A stretch of 64,000 nucleotides of DNA from Paramecium tetraurelia (Eukaryota > Ciliophora > Oligohymenophorea > Peniculida > Parameciidae). The DNA lies in contig NW_001798963.1 of assembly GCF_000165425.1 (NCBI RefSeq), positions 186,001 through 250,000 of the forward strand, read 5' to 3'. The position numbers were made by a program, and so were the translations under genes. Below are positions 48,891-61,559 of the stretch, in pieces. Positions within the stretch are counted from its first letter, which is position 1; the number at the start of each line of letters is the position of its first letter. The notes beneath the pieces were generated by a model that was not told the origin of the DNA, did not search any database, and was given only the letters and a program-made list of their open reading frames with translations.

Positions 48891-49640
48891 TCATTTGGTT
48901 CTTTAATAAAATTCAAAAGCTGAATCGTACATTGTTTTGATATAGGGTGATAATTTTTAGAGAACATTTTTCAATGAAATTTGACAACATCCAGCCATTT
49001 CAGATATTGCGTTTAAATTTATACCTCCTTTTTCTTTGAATACGAAATCTCCTGATAATTTAATTAGGACTGATGCGATTACATGTTCGTGTTCTCCTTA
49101 AATAAGATTCAGATTCTTTAAATTTGAAAAGAAGAATTTGCATAGTGTTTAAAACTTCTGATTAAATCCTATGCCTTTACAAATTCTAGCCATGAAAGCT
49201 ATGGTAAAGGCGTCTTCATTAAATGGTTCAAATTGGTTTAGTTGATTCAGGATCTTGCGTACTTACTTATCATTCACATCTATAATTTAAATAACTTCGT
49301 TGACTCTTAATGGGACGAGCAGAATTCTTAAAGATTATATAATCAATGCACATGCTATTGATTAATATTTTTTCGATTTTACTTTCTCTATTAACTCACT
49401 ATTCAACATCTCGAAACATTTGGCCTTGATCGTGTCTTGATTTAAATCACTTAAGAATTAAGGATTATCTTGTGAGAGTTTTTTGAGCATTTCATCGATT
49501 AATAGGTTAACTTGTTTAAGTCTTCTTTTGTCGGATTTCTGCAATTCTGGCATCTGTTTTGTTTCTTTGATTTATTTCTGTGCTACTAAATTCCAATTGA
49601 ATTTGGGAGGAGGTGGTCTTTAGCTAATTTTGTAATTCAT
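48891..49640 (-). CDS. TFIIB-like cyclin-fold protein without zinc ribbon
   Basis: Intronless frame of 249 codons from ATG 49640 to TGA 48891. Two cyclin-like repeats are seen. The first has SIACALIIQSLRILLVPLRV and NEVIQIIDVNDKQVRKILNQ; the second has HEHVIASVLIKLSGD and NLNAISEMAGCCQISLKNVL. The pairing of a S-I-A-A-A-type helix with a helix-turn-helix of the form E-I-A-x-x-x-x-V-x-x-x-x-I-R is the TFIIB/Brf core pattern. The N-terminus (MNYKISQRPPPPKFNWN) has no zinc-ribbon cysteines. It may be a transcription factor relative or another cyclin-fold protein. A role in transcription initiation is only inferred. Confidence 0.6.
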
Positions 49641-49853
49641 ATTATTTTGGTTAATTAATTAATTAGAAGAAATTTAATTGAAGTGCCACTGACCAGAAAA
49701 GACCAGAACTTAATTTCAGAGCATGTTATGTTATTGAATTCAAGTAGATATTATTTCCATAATATATTCTGCATATTTGATCGGGCTGTTATTCTATTGC
49801 GCTTATATAAATTTATTGCTATTATTGTAGAAAATCAACTGATAAATAAAAAT

Positions 49854-51460
49854 ATGTTAACAAATGTTAGCAAACCTGTTGAAATCTCTTATCAATCTTA
49901 AATCATCTGTAAATCATCCCATCTATAGAAGAACCTACTTTAAAGTCGTAGCAGCCACCCACTACTTAGATACAAAAATAGGCATTATAATCGATCCCTT
50001 TGGTTCCTTTGAGATAAGCCCACAAATCCATGACCACAATTAGACCCTCCATATTTAAATCCAGAGTGGAGGAACCGACTTCATTTAATAAGTATCACAT
50101 TATCTATAAACTCAGAGATGCCTCCTCCCTGATTGCTAAACTTGATTCGTTACGCGAAATTAAAACCTAAGAGAGTCCTTTCAGACATCACAAAACAACC
50201 TATATTCAACCTCAATCTAGCGTTGTCTTGGAATTCAAAAACGCTGCACCCAAAACTGTGCAATTGCAATCAAGTGTCTTCGCCAGTTGTGTTGAACCTT
50301 TCCGTTCTTCCAAAAGCATCGCAAGCTCGAGTGTCTCAAACAGTTAATAATGGAGTAAAACTATTCCTCCCTAAAAAAATTATGAAGCACTCATCGAAAC
50401 TCTGATGAAGGAACAAGACACAGTGGTTGAACAATACGGTGATAAATTAACGAAGTTGGAATAGAAAGTGGTTGTCCTCTCTCAAGAAAACACAAACCTT
50501 ATGGAATAAAATAAATTACTTTTGACTTAAAACATTGAATTAAATGAAGAAATTACATAATGGAAAAATTAAGTAAAACAATATCTTCAATAATCCTAAA
50601 TTAATTCCAAATTCCAAAATGATATCGAAATCTTAGAGAAACAACTTGAATACAAACAAGATGAACTCAAATAAACCATCTCTAACCTGGAATAAATCAA
50701 AAATATTAATCAATCTTTCGAACTCACCATCAAAGAATAACAAGACCAAATCAATTCTATACTATAACAATAACTTAAAGAAAGTGATGCTTACAACTCA
50801 AAAATCATTGCCCAAAAATAAAATATCCAAGAATTAGAATCAAAAGTCAATCAATTTTACAAAAATGAATCTTCATCCTAAACCTTAATCAGAGATTTGC
50901 AGAATAAAATCAAATTATTAGAACAAACCAATGAGAGATCGAAAGTCCTCAATTAACAATCTCCTGCCAAAGTATAATTATATACTATCTAGATTAATGT
51001 TAAAGATTAGTATGAATATAAACAATTACTCTTGGAATTGGATAGCAAATCCATGACCATTACAGAAAAAGAAACCTAAGTAGAAGCTTTGAAAATCAAG
51101 AACACCATGCTCTAACAATAGCTAATCTAATTATAAGCATGCCAATTGGGTATCAGAGACTATGAATCTGGATTAAAATAAAAGCAACAAGAAATCAATG
51201 AATTATAATTAGCTTTACAAAGGAAAAATTAAGAATGCGATGCTCTTTCATAAAATTAACAAATCATAATCAATAATAGAAATGAAGAATATGAAAATAT
51301 CATAAATGAACTGTAATCAACTTTGCAAAATAAAAATGATGAACTCGAAAAAGTTACCCTTCAATTAAAAACCGTCAAAAAGGAAAAAGCCAAACTATCT
51401 ATGAATTTAATTACAGCCGGAATGGCAAATCTAGTAATGGTATCCTAAAGTTCTACCTGA
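49854..51460 (+). CDS. Coiled-coil protein
   Basis: ATG 49854, a 20-nt intron near 49910, then one frame to TGA 51460, about 525 residues. An alternative start is the in-frame ATG at 50030 (MTTIRPSIFKSRVEEP). The N-terminal 130 residues are basic and proline/serine-rich. The rest is near-continuous coiled coil (ALIETLMKEQDTVVEQYGDK, LQNKIKLLEQTNERSKVLNQ, YENIINELQSTLQNKNDELE) ending in a hydrophobic tip (MNLITAGMANLVMV). Cytoskeletal or basal-body scaffold is the likely class; no family recognised. Confidence 0.7.
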
Positions 51461-52093
51461 GCTATGAGTCTCCCTGATAATCATTTATATCAAGCATATA
51501 AAAATATTATTAAGATTCTACTTATAAATATACAATTATTTAATTTTGGTTGAATCAAATTTAAAAAATATATGATAAAAACAAAAGAAATACATAATTC
51601 TGGTGGAGATTTTAATTTTCTTAAGTTATTTGAACATTCCCTGGAGTTGAGATCAAACCTAATAAGTTTATGCAAAATTTACAGATATAAACGCTAATCC
51701 ATACTCTGGTATCAATTTTGCACTAGTTCCAAATTTAATCTTCTATCTCATTTAGAAGTGCCGTACCGAACCCAATAATCAATAGATTTTGAGTCTAAAA
51801 TTCATATTCATGCAAAAAAGTAACACAAAAATAATATATTATACATAATGCTATAAAATAACTAGTAAAAAATTATCATAATATAATATATTAATTATAT
51901 TTATAATTAATTAATAAATTATTAATATAATTATTTTATAGAATTTAATTAAACTTTTTATATTTTTTTAAAATAATTTGGATAATATATCTTCTAGTAA
52001 GACTCATTTTTCAAATATTATGAAACTAGACATTAGATTGAAAAGGATACTAACCATTCTTATAAATATTTTATGTTCTTAAATATAAAATTC
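51461..52093. other. Intergenic, possible small minus-strand ORF
   Basis: A minus-strand frame from ATG 51751 reads MRQKIKFGTSAKLIPEYGLA and then IKISTRIMYFFCFYHIFF. It carries one TGA that an 18-nt insert could hide and has no clear end. I do not call it a gene. The rest (51830-52090) is very AT-rich. Confidence 0.3.
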
Positions 52094-53108
52094 TCATGAG
52101 CAACAACATCTTACAACGTTTTGAATAACTACTGGGCCATTAAAAGTGAGAAGAATTGAGATAGAAAATCCTACTATTCCCATTGTTATTTTATTTGTAA
52201 AGCTTAGACCCTCTTATACCTCCTTTTTCTTTATGTGTGCTAGAAAATATTAATTTTTGTTCATATTTTTTTCTGCTGCAAAGATAGCAACACTTTTAGA
52301 AATCTCTGAAAAATTGAATTCCAATAAAAGATACATAACTTTCTTACCTTCCTTTAAAATTGTTTACGATTATTATTTGATGTCATTAAAAAATGTCAGC
52401 TTTAAGTCTTCATAATTTTCAAGCTAAAATAGTTAAAAATCCATATTACTATGAAAGATATTTCAACCTATTTCTTTTATTCTTTTAAATCCATTACATA
52501 ATATTGCATTTACTCTGGAACATTTAAATTCAAATCTTTAGTATCGGAGAACTTAAAAACTTGTGAATGGCAATCATCTCCAAAGTATCCTGAAAAACAC
52601 TCACATTTTTATTTCTAACAATATTGAAATCTGTTACTTAACATAAGCCATGATGATTACACTAATTCAAACAGTTGTTCCCTAATTTCTTCATAGCAGT
52701 TATTGTGATTTTATACTTTGTGTTATTTTAAGAGAACACCTAAATATTAGTTTATTTGTGATGCTTATTGTAAACTATAATATGCCTTTCCAATTAGCCA
52801 TCCAAATAACTTTATAGAATATTATTTATTTACCTTGAAATAGTTACATATTCAAAATCCTATTAATCATATTGGGTAAAACTATTTTCTTTAATATCAA
52901 GCTGGATAAGAAGAAAGGTTTGATCCTCATGCTCTAAAGTTACATCAATGCTATAGTAGGAATGACCAGCAGGGAGAGTGTAAAAGGAATTACTTGAAAT
53001 ACTTTCTTCGCTCCATTAATTTAAAGAATTTTCCGACTGATGTAAGTTGATTTATTTGGTCAATCTACATTTTGCAACAATGACAAGCAAAATTATGTAG
53101 CAGAACAT
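52094..53108 (-). CDS. Secreted protein with an EGF-like module
   Basis: ATG 53108 gives a signal peptide (MFCYIILLVIVAKCRL). A beta-rich region follows (FYTLPAGHSYYSIDVTLEHE, TFLLIQLDIKEN). Then comes an EGF-like module with C-x3-C-x4-C-x3-C-x-C-x8-C spacing (NNCLNQCNHHGLC, then KCECFSGYFGDDC) once a 23-nt intron is removed. More beta strands and a C-terminal hydrophobic stretch (ITMGIVGFSISILLTF) follow, ending at TGA 52094 after a CCC triplet. The layout suggests a surface protein with one membrane anchor. A further exon beyond 52094 is possible. No named family. Confidence 0.6.
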
Positions 53109-53324
53109 AAGGAATTGTGTAAATAAACTAAATTTATTTAATACTAAATAAATATTTAATGTTGACATAAGGATACATTGTAGATTTAATTGGAATATCA
53201 AAGTACTAGTGATTAGATGGAATTCATTTTAATATCAAAATTCTTAATGAACATTGCATCACATAAAATCATACAGAAATATTATTATAGTAAAATTCAA
53301 ATAATATAATAAATTAGAAATTTA

Positions 53325-54370
53325 ATGGCGGATAGATTTGATGAGCATTTCTTTTTAATCGCAAAAGAAACAGGAGGAATCGAAGGGTTGTTAAATTCGT
53401 TATTCAGTTTTCTATTGCGAAGGACAGATTATTATTATGAATGTATTGCATGACAAAATCAATTTAGGTGATCCTGGAGATAAGATGGGATTTCCACCTG
53501 GAGTGGCCTTGAATATGTTAGGAAACATATTTAAAAAATATTAAGATGAACACTATAAAGTACATAAAAAGAAGTCTGCCTAAGAATATAAGGAGAAGTT
53601 GGAAATTTATTAAAAAAAGTAGAAGGAACTGTAAGAGAAGTAAAAAGAATAGGAAGAATTAAAGAAAGAAGCATAAAATCAGCAAAAGCAACAAAAGTAG
53701 GTTCAATCGTGTGAGAATAAAGAACAATAGGAGGTTTCGATTAAATAAGAGCAAAACCAATAAAAGAATGAGAGTTTTACTCACAAACAAAAAATAGATC
53801 CATACATTAATACTTATAATGGAGGAGAGACAGAAAAATATTCTTGGAGTTAATCTGGCAATGATGTGGTAGTAACAATGAAAGTTCCAGAAGGATCTAA
53901 CAAAAAAAATGTATTATATATTGTTAAGAATAATTCATTAGATCAAGGTGCTTATTACGGCAAACACATTAACAGTGAAGGTGAAGGATAATGTGGTTGT
54001 GGATGGAAAATTATACGACAAAGTAAAATGTGATGAGTCAGTATGGTCTATAGAGGAGAATCTATTGACCATCACTTTGGAGAAAGGGTAAGAGAACATT
54101 TGGAAAACTGTTATTCAAGGGGATTAAGAAATAGATGCAACGAAGGTTGAGAATACAAAACCTTTAGATGATTTTGATTCTGAAACTCAAGGGGCAATCA
54201 GAAAGATTATGTACGATTAACAAAGGAAATAGCAAGGATTGCCAACTACTGAGGAGGAGTAACAATTAGAGATGTTAAAGAAAGCTTGGGATGCTGAGGG
54301 CAGTCCATTCAAGGGTTAGCCTTTTGACCCGAGCAAATTCAATCTTAGCAATGGTTAAATATAGTTCTGA
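53325..54370 (+). CDS. nudC: NudC (nuclear movement protein)
   Basis: Hsp90 co-chaperone-like protein linked to dynein function. ATG 53325: the NudC N-terminal domain MADRFDEHFFLIAKETGGIE with LLRRTDYYYE and PGVALNMLGNIFKKY, then a lysine/glutamine-rich coiled coil. The CS domain follows (KYSWSQSGNDVVVTMKVPEG, VVVDGKLYDKVKCDESVWSI, LLTITLEKG, WKTVIQGDQEIDATKVENTK). The end matches NudC closely (AIRKIMYDQQRKQQGLPTTE, KKAWDAEGSPFKGQPFDP). Introns of 25 and 31 nt restore the frame. Length of about 330 residues is normal. Confidence 0.95.
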
Positions 54371-54404
54371 GATATTATAGATATTATATTATGTTGATAT
54401 ATAA

Positions 54405-54420
54405 TTATATATATATATAT
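54405..54420. repeat. (TA)n microsatellite
   Basis: A run of alternating TA between the NudC stop and the next start codon. It is typical of AT-rich spacers, with no further meaning seen. Confidence 0.7.
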
Positions 54421-54434
54421 AAAAATTTGATTGA

Positions 54435-57400
54435 ATGTCTGTAAACTAAATAATCGAATAAGTACTTGTGAGTATGTTGGATTTTGAGAACACAGACTTC
54501 AAGTTATCTAAGAAATCTCAGATACTGGAATTGATTGAGAGAGATGAACTATTAGTTATGGAAAGACAATGGCCTGCAAAACGATTAAATATGGTGGAAT
54601 TCATAAAATTGATGATTCCTATAGTGCATCATAAATAGAGTGAACTGTTATATTTGGTGATGGGATTGATTGAATTATATAAAGATGTTGTATCAATAAG
54701 TTAATAGAATGAACTCAGCTTGTAAGATGTTACAAGTTATGTATGTTAAGTAGATACTAGTGAAAATACTATGGTGCCATAACGTTTAATATCAGATCCG
54801 AAGAAGTTCAACTTGAACAAAACAAGAATCAGAGAAATAGATGTGGTAAGTTATAAATTTGACAATTCTAGGAATCAGCCAAAATTATTGGTAGCAATGA
54901 TAATGAGATATTTCATATAGTTCCAAATTAATTGTAAAATGACTCAATCAGACATCATAATGGTATTGTTCATACAGGTGTATATTGCAGCAAACAAATT
55001 ATAACACTGGATAGTTTGGATTCAAAGATTAATATCTATCATGTTGATGGTTCATTGAAACAAATGGTCAAGATATCTCAACATGAAGATAAAGAAACCA
55101 TCATTTTGAGTTTCGCTTGGTCTGACAGATAACAGAGAGTAATCTAAAATATTATATATTAAGATTGGCTTGACTCTAAAATCACATTCCATCTGCATGT
55201 ATGAGGGTGACTTTAAAAAATATCGTATATTCTCAACTGTTTTGGCCTCATAGGAATATCAAACCAACATTTGGTTTCTAGAGAACCAGAATTAATGGGT
55301 TACTACAGATAGCACTTTTAAATTATACTTTTGGGATCTATTGAATGAGTCAGCTAGTCTAATCTTTCAGAATAAATGCATCTAGGGAAATATCATTGAA
55401 TGTGTAGAAGTAGTTCATATGAAAATGATAGCGACTGCCTCCTTAGACAAGTAAGTGGCCTTATGGGATATCTAGAATGGAGAAATTAAAATTACATTGT
55501 CACTCAAAGAATATGGGGGTATTCATAGTTTAGTCTATTCTTATTACTACTAAGTCTTCATTACATGTGGATATTCTACGTATATAAATGTATATGACAT
55601 CAATCCTAAATATCATGATGTAACTCAGATAGGTAAAATGACAGGACACACTTCCATGTTAACATCTATTCTCATGGTTGGAAAGTTACCTGTGTTGGTC
55701 TCTGGTGATGATAGTGGATCCTTAAGATTATGGGATATTAGAACATTTTCTTGTCTTCAATCCCTTAATTTTGGAAAGAAAACTCAAATCACTAAACTAC
55801 TAGATATGTCTGATATTAATATGTTATGTTTTCTTGGATCAAGAGTGAACATTCTAAAATTAGATATTAAACATAATGAAGAAATTGAAAATTATGCAAT
55901 TAAAGTTGAATTTGATCAATAAAGAGATGAATTAATTGTGGCAACTAAAAAATAAATAATATTCCTTGACATTTTTACTGGCAAAATTAAAACTATATTG
56001 AATGGGCTACTATCAGAATTCGAAGATGACATCACTTAATTTAGACCTCTCAATTATTTCAATAAATTCATTTTGGCAGATTCTAAAGGTAACGCTAAGA
56101 TTTATTATCATAATGGAGAATACATTTCATCATTGAAAGGTCATTCAGACATTAATGTATTAAAATTAGACATTTTAAACAAACTAATTATTACAGCAAA
56201 TTAAGATTGCATTCTTATTCAAAAAATGAATGGGGAAATTCTGAGAGAAATTACTCATTTCGAGGCTTCCCAATTAGAATTATCTGTTCATCATTCTCTC
56301 ATTCTATTATCCTAAGGCTCTAAACTATATTATATAGATTATGAATTTGTTAAATGTCTCGGAGTTCTGGAATTTGATGCAGAAATTACCAACATTATTA
56401 TCATAGCTAATTATCCCTTATTGGCTGTCTCTACCATACAAGGAAAAGTAATATTTATTAAATTCAATATCAAAGAGCACATTTAAGTTGATTCAGAACT
56501 CTATGATCTCTATGATGTGGGTTCAAATAACTATATTACTGAAGATACAGAATAGGAATTTGTGACCAAGATGCTATTCAATTTGAAAGAACTAGAGCTA
56601 TTGTTTGCAACTTCGGAAAGCAATATCATCAGAATATCTTTAAATTTAGATGATTTAGCAACTACAGAGCCAATCCATGAGAGAATCAATTATAATCCTC
56701 TCAGAAAAGCTAGAGAGTAACTGTTGTTTAGTGAACCTTAAAAAATTTCCATTCCTCAAAACTTTACAAGCATTAAAAATTTACATATGTTTAAAGTCTC
56801 AAAAAAACAGATAATTTCTCTTAACTTCCTAGAATTAGACAATCGCTATATTTTAATCTCTACTATTGATGGATAAATTTCAATTTTCGATCTGATTGGA
56901 AACTTAATTGCTTTATATAATATTAATCATCCTTTGCCTATCAAATGGAACATCTAGTATTCAAAATAAGGAGAACTAAGAAAAAGAATCATTTATGGTT
57001 TTAAAGTCATCGACATTTTAAGAAAGTAATCTAAATCCGAAAAGGAAGCTGAATAATACAATTTAGTTGAATCTCTGGCAGTCACTGGTAGGATTCCATT
57101 AAAATCACCCAGATAATATATAACGACTGTCATGAGAGATGAATTCAGTCCTAGAGATCTTAAATTCAATAAAATTAGACATCTCTATTAAGCGGAAGTG
57201 TAAGGCCCAACTCTTAAATAGCTTGAGGCTTAGAGAAGACTAGTAGAAGTTTAGAATATGTTTAAAGATGATTCTAAAGATCCAAAGCTAGATCTTATGC
57301 TCAAATAAAAAGAGAGGGAAAGATAAAAGGTAATTGATAGAGCAAGCAATTTAAATTTCTTAGATCCTGAATTTAGAGACAAATCTTTATTAAATACTAA

Positions 57401-57923
57401 ATTCTTCTAAAATAATTAATATCTTACTAATCTAAATTTAAGACTAGAAAATACAGAAAGATAAGATTATTCTTAACACACTAACAAGGAAATCAATAAT
57501 AATAATACTAATAATAAATAAAACATATCTCTTCCTATCAATAATCGACATCATAAATCTATCACTAAAAAGAAATCAGTATCTGATTTTTATCAATATG
57601 CTGTCGAAAAAAACCTATTTAATAACGATCAAAACACTATAGATACATTTGCATCGCAAAGTAGTTTGAGACCTATTCAAATTAGCACTAATCGATAAAT
57701 GAAATCCATTGGATCTTCCTTAATATCAAGTGACTTAACTTGGCATGGATAACATCGATAACAGCAAAAAGATTTATCTACAGTGCTTCATAACTTAAAT
57801 CAAAAACTAAGACTTAGCAAAAACTCTTAAATTAATGAACCCATCTTAAAGGATATCTCCAAGTCAGACATTACATTTGAGGAATAAATCGACGATTTTA
57901 CAAAGCGACACAAACTTAAATGA
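54435..57923 (+). CDS. WD40 protein of CFAP337/WDR49 type (axonemal)
   Basis: ATG 54435 to TGA 57923, about 1,120 residues. Helical N-terminus like a degenerate EF-hand pair (LELIERDELLVMERQWPAKR), then two rings of WD40 blades. Clear blades: IATASLDKQVALWDIQNGEI, GHTSMLTSILMVGKLPVLVS followed by GDDSGSLRLWDI, and LKGHSDINVLKLDILNKLII. After residue 830 the tail is charged and low in complexity (NNTNNKQN, RHHKSITKKKSV). An EF-hand/WD40 layout of this length is typical of WDR49/WDR64 and ciliary CFAP337, which sit on axonemal microtubules. WD40 is certain; the subfamily is inferred. A few introns lie in the first 900 bases. Confidence 0.7.
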
Positions 57924-58255
57924 AATTTATATTTACATAAAATATATATATTAAATATTAAAAATTATATATATATTATGATATATTTTAATCTTATATT
58001 GTATGTCATTTCTGTGTCAAATTCATCGGACTTTGAAAGACTTGATTTGAATTAGATAGTAAAATTAGTTATTTTTGAATCCCTTCGCACCATTGTTAAA
58101 TCAGACAGAAATTGTTGAGCTCTATTTCTTCAGTAAATTTCTCGTTTTAATTAGTTTTTTCTTTTTATCCTATATTTGAATTTTCTATACAATTTTCTGT
58201 TTTTTATGATGAAAGAACTGTTGACATCAAAGGATATATTGGATTTAATACAATT
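57924..58255. other. Intergenic
   Basis: A 330-bp AT-rich spacer between convergent genes. No feature seen. Confidence 0.5.
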
Positions 58256-58501
58256 TCATATGTCCTTGTTAGTTTTCGAATTTTTCTGGTTCTACTTGGC
58301 TTTTTCCCCACTCTACCCTCTCTCTAAAAAGTGTTTATTATCGATTTACAAGTAGACTATAAGATGTTGTACTCTTATGCCACCTAAATCATTAATGCAG
58401 AATACTTCCATTAAGGATTTTTTTTCATTTAGAATCTTGTGAATAATTTATCCTCTTAACTCATTTTTGATTTTGCAATATTGTTTCTTAGAGTAATCCA
58501 T
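58256..58501 (-). CDS. Small hypothetical protein
   Basis: Uninterrupted 81-codon frame from ATG 58501 to TGA 58256: MDYSKKQYCKIKNELRGQII, then LMEVFCINDLGGIRVQHLIV and a basic end (KAKQNQKNSKTNKD). It has a mixed alpha/beta look. No known domain. Confidence 0.5.
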
Positions 58502-58981
58502 TTTGATAAATATTTATATTTTATTTGATTGAATTTGCTAATCATTTTAATTATATAATAAGAATCTTTTTTTCAATTAAAATTATGTTCAAAGTCTCTT
58601 CTCAACCTTTAATTTTTGATCATTTGTTTAATTCTTATAAAATATCCATTATCATAAAAGTTTAGAAAAGAAGAGTTAAATCAATTTTTTGAAAATTCCA
58701 TCATCTTATTTATCTTAAATAAATTTATCAAGAAATTTAATCTCATCCAAGTGGAATTTTACTTAATTCAAATAGCTAATGACATTTCTTTTATTTTGTT
58801 TAATGCCTCCATCATTCATTAGAAGATTGGAAAAATTATTATATTTCAAATTTTGATACTTTAGAAGATTTTTATCATTTTTATTTAGAAAAACCCTTCG
58901 CATATTAATGTATTCGAATATTAACATCTAATTATAATTATTATTCAAAATTATTAAATTATAATTATTATTAACAGTAAG
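58502..58981. other. Divergent intergenic region
   Basis: A 480-bp AT-rich spacer that presumably holds promoters for both flanking genes. No motif recognised. Confidence 0.5.
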
Positions 58982-60631
58982 ATGGCTTACAGTATTTCTA
59001 AAGAAGCTCAATAACTTCTGTGTGAGATCATAAATTAAATAAGTCTGACCGAGAGGAGAGCAGAACAAATAAGAATATAATTATGCAGAAAAACTAGTTT
59101 CAATCCATACGCTAGCTTCAAAAGGTAATGCATGTAGCAAACCCTAGATTAGATTTAATGAACACTAATTAAATTAAACCTGAATAGGTAGTACAACTTT
59201 TGAAAGAGAATGATTTCTTCGTTTAAGAGCTAAACACATTGTTTAATAAAACATTTTTGAAGGAATTTCTTAATTATCAAGAGTATAATTAATAGTTGCT
59301 AATTTTTAAGCTTTTTAAACTTAATTTTACCAAAAACCGATAGTGAATTGAGAGAGATCACAGCTATGAAATAACCAACAAAATCTGCTGTAGAAAAATA
59401 GATAGATTACACATTAGCTTAATTATTCAATTTGTATTTCCAATACTAATTATAGAGAATATAATGAAGCTATAAATTTAGAAAGACTGAAAACTAGATT
59501 AAGTAATCAATATAATGCTGATCAAATGTTTTAAAGTTTGGATTCTCTAAATAACAATATCCTTAATTTTAAGGATTTCGATAGGTTCTTTAGAAGGAAT
59601 GGGCTGCTGTTATATGAGGAAGAACTGGTAATTGAAACTATAATTGATAGATAGCATTTTTTTATAGAATAGATCTTCAAAGGACAGGATAGATTACTTT
59701 GAATGAGTTTAGAAGAATGTTAGAACCTCTCCAAAGATCTGAATAGCCAATTTCAACAAATACTCTATAAACTCCAAAATAGACAATTTCATAACCCAAA
59801 TTTTCTAGTACCTTTAAAGACTAAGTTGGCAGTGGTAATAAAGCTGGACAAATAGTATAAACCAGAACCTTCTCAGCAAGCAATAAAAAAAAGTTTCAAT
59901 CTACTAGAAGAACGTCATCTATTACAGAAAGTCTATAAACAACAAAATTAACAGAGAATTTTTTAAATGATGAATAAAGATTTATTGATTTAGGATTGGA
60001 AGTCTTAAAATTGGAAATGTATTTAGAAGAAATAAGATTAAAATTATAATAGTAAAAAGATTTCAACACTATGGATTTTTTTCATTTTATGGATTTGAAG
60101 AACAAAGGTAAAGTGAATCAACATGAATTTGCGTATTTTTTGGAACAAATATAACTCAAAAATATTGATGTTATTGACTTGTTTAATTATTTGGATACAG
60201 ATTTAGATGGGTTTATTAGATATTCAGATGTTTCTGAATTTATTTCTCCTTCAAATATCAGCTCAACTTACATTTGTAAGAAACCAGCTAAAAATAGTCA
60301 TCTCTCATATTCAATCTCCTAATTATTCTCAAAAACTACTATAGTATTGATTCAGTTGCTATTTAATTAGTGGAATGCAAATGAAAAAATCATTAGACAA
60401 AAAAAAAAATAATTCTTGAATGAATAAAGTCTATATTAAATATTCAATAAACTTGATCAATACAAAAAAGGGAAATTCAATCGATAAGATGTATTTTTAT
60501 TATTAATTTAGCTTCAACGGTTTTTTGATCTTTATAATGTTAAAGACGATATTAAATTACTGTATAAACGATTGGGAAAACTCAACAAAGAGATTAATTA
60601 TAAGGAATTTGAATTATTTTTTATCAACTGA
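58982..60631 (+). CDS. EF-hand protein
   Basis: ATG 58982 to TGA 60631 with introns of 22-23 nt; about 500 residues. The N-terminal half is helical (RLDLMNTNQIKPEQVVQLLK, EFLNYQEYNQQLLIFKL). EF-hand-type units follow: FFYRIDLQRTGQITLNEFRR, and a complete-looking loop in LFNYLDTDLDGFIRYSDVSE (D-x-D-x-D-G pattern, likely calcium binding), then IFNKLDQYKKGKFNRQDVFL. A Ser/Thr-rich segment of about 80 residues separates the first from the others. It resembles ciliary calcium-sensor scaffolds. The stop lies 3 bases from that of the convergent RING gene. Confidence 0.75.
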
Positions 60632-60634
60632 TAC

Positions 60635-61478
60635 TCACAAATACAATTGATAAAATCTATCTATAGAATAGTGAATTTATCTATTCACTTTCGCCTTGTT
60701 CTATTGATGTAAATCATTAGGATTGTAAATTTATTAATCTTCTCTCTTATCCCAATATTAAGTATTCAGGTCTGCCAAAGTTTTATCCATTTAATTCTAA
60801 ACTTCGTTATTTATAAATATGTCGATGTAATTTGTGAATTCTTCTGGTAGATTTAATTGGTATCCTATTAATTGAATGATGTCAGCAACCGTTGTGATTA
60901 GAGGAGCTTTGATGAAATTTTTATCAATTTGGTTGATCAACTAATTTTAAGCACAGAGTTAAATATTGCAAGATTGATTGGTATTGGTTTAAGCGACAAA
61001 TTTTTAAAGCTTATCATTTTTCTATTTTTATTATCTAAAATTTTTAATCTCTTATTATATTAATAATTCTTCCTGCATTCGATATTATTTGATATCAGGA
61101 ACTACAGTATTGAGTATTTTATTCACAACCTCATCAACACGTAAGTCTCTCCTAGTTGCTATTTTTTTTCTACATGTGGGACATGACTTTTCTCTTTAGA
61201 ATCTTATGCTCTTTTCAATACATTCCTTACAAAACCTATGACTACAATCCTTAACTGAGTTCAATTAAATAAATACTATAGACTGGCTATTCAAATAAAC
61301 TTAAACAGATGGGACATTAAAGTTCATCAAATATTTTCGCCACTTGATGATCTGTAGGTTCTTTGTCAGAATCTATTAATGCACGAACCTTGAATATTCC
61401 AATTAAATTATTTGTTTATTCATCTACTATATCTTCAGAGTCTGATTAGTCTGAGGCTTCTTTTAATGTTCCGAGCAT
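60635..61478 (-). CDS. RING-finger protein with RAWUL-like domain (PRC1 RING1/PCGF type)
   Basis: ATG 61478 opens an acidic N-terminus (KEASDQSDSEDIVDEQ), then a C3HC4 RING: CPICLSLFEQPVY, DCSHRFCKECIEKSI, SCPTCRKK. A 22-nt intron sits inside the RING near 61280. IATRRDLRVDEVVNKIL follows, as the conserved helix after RING in RING1 proteins (R-x-L-R-P-D-x-x-x-x-x-L-I). A basic coiled region and a ubiquitin-like C-terminal domain come next (TVADIIQLIGYQLNLPEEFT, IDIFINNEVQNQMDKTLAD), as in RAWUL. Such proteins form the H2A ubiquitin ligase of Polycomb complex 1. In a ciliate it may serve chromatin silencing, which is inferred. RING is certain; RAWUL is likely. Confidence 0.75.
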
Positions 61479-61559
61479 AAATTTAAAAGAATATTATTGT
61501 TTATTTATAATTTTTTCAAGTGATTTTTGTTTTACTAATATATAATGCTATTTTAATTA

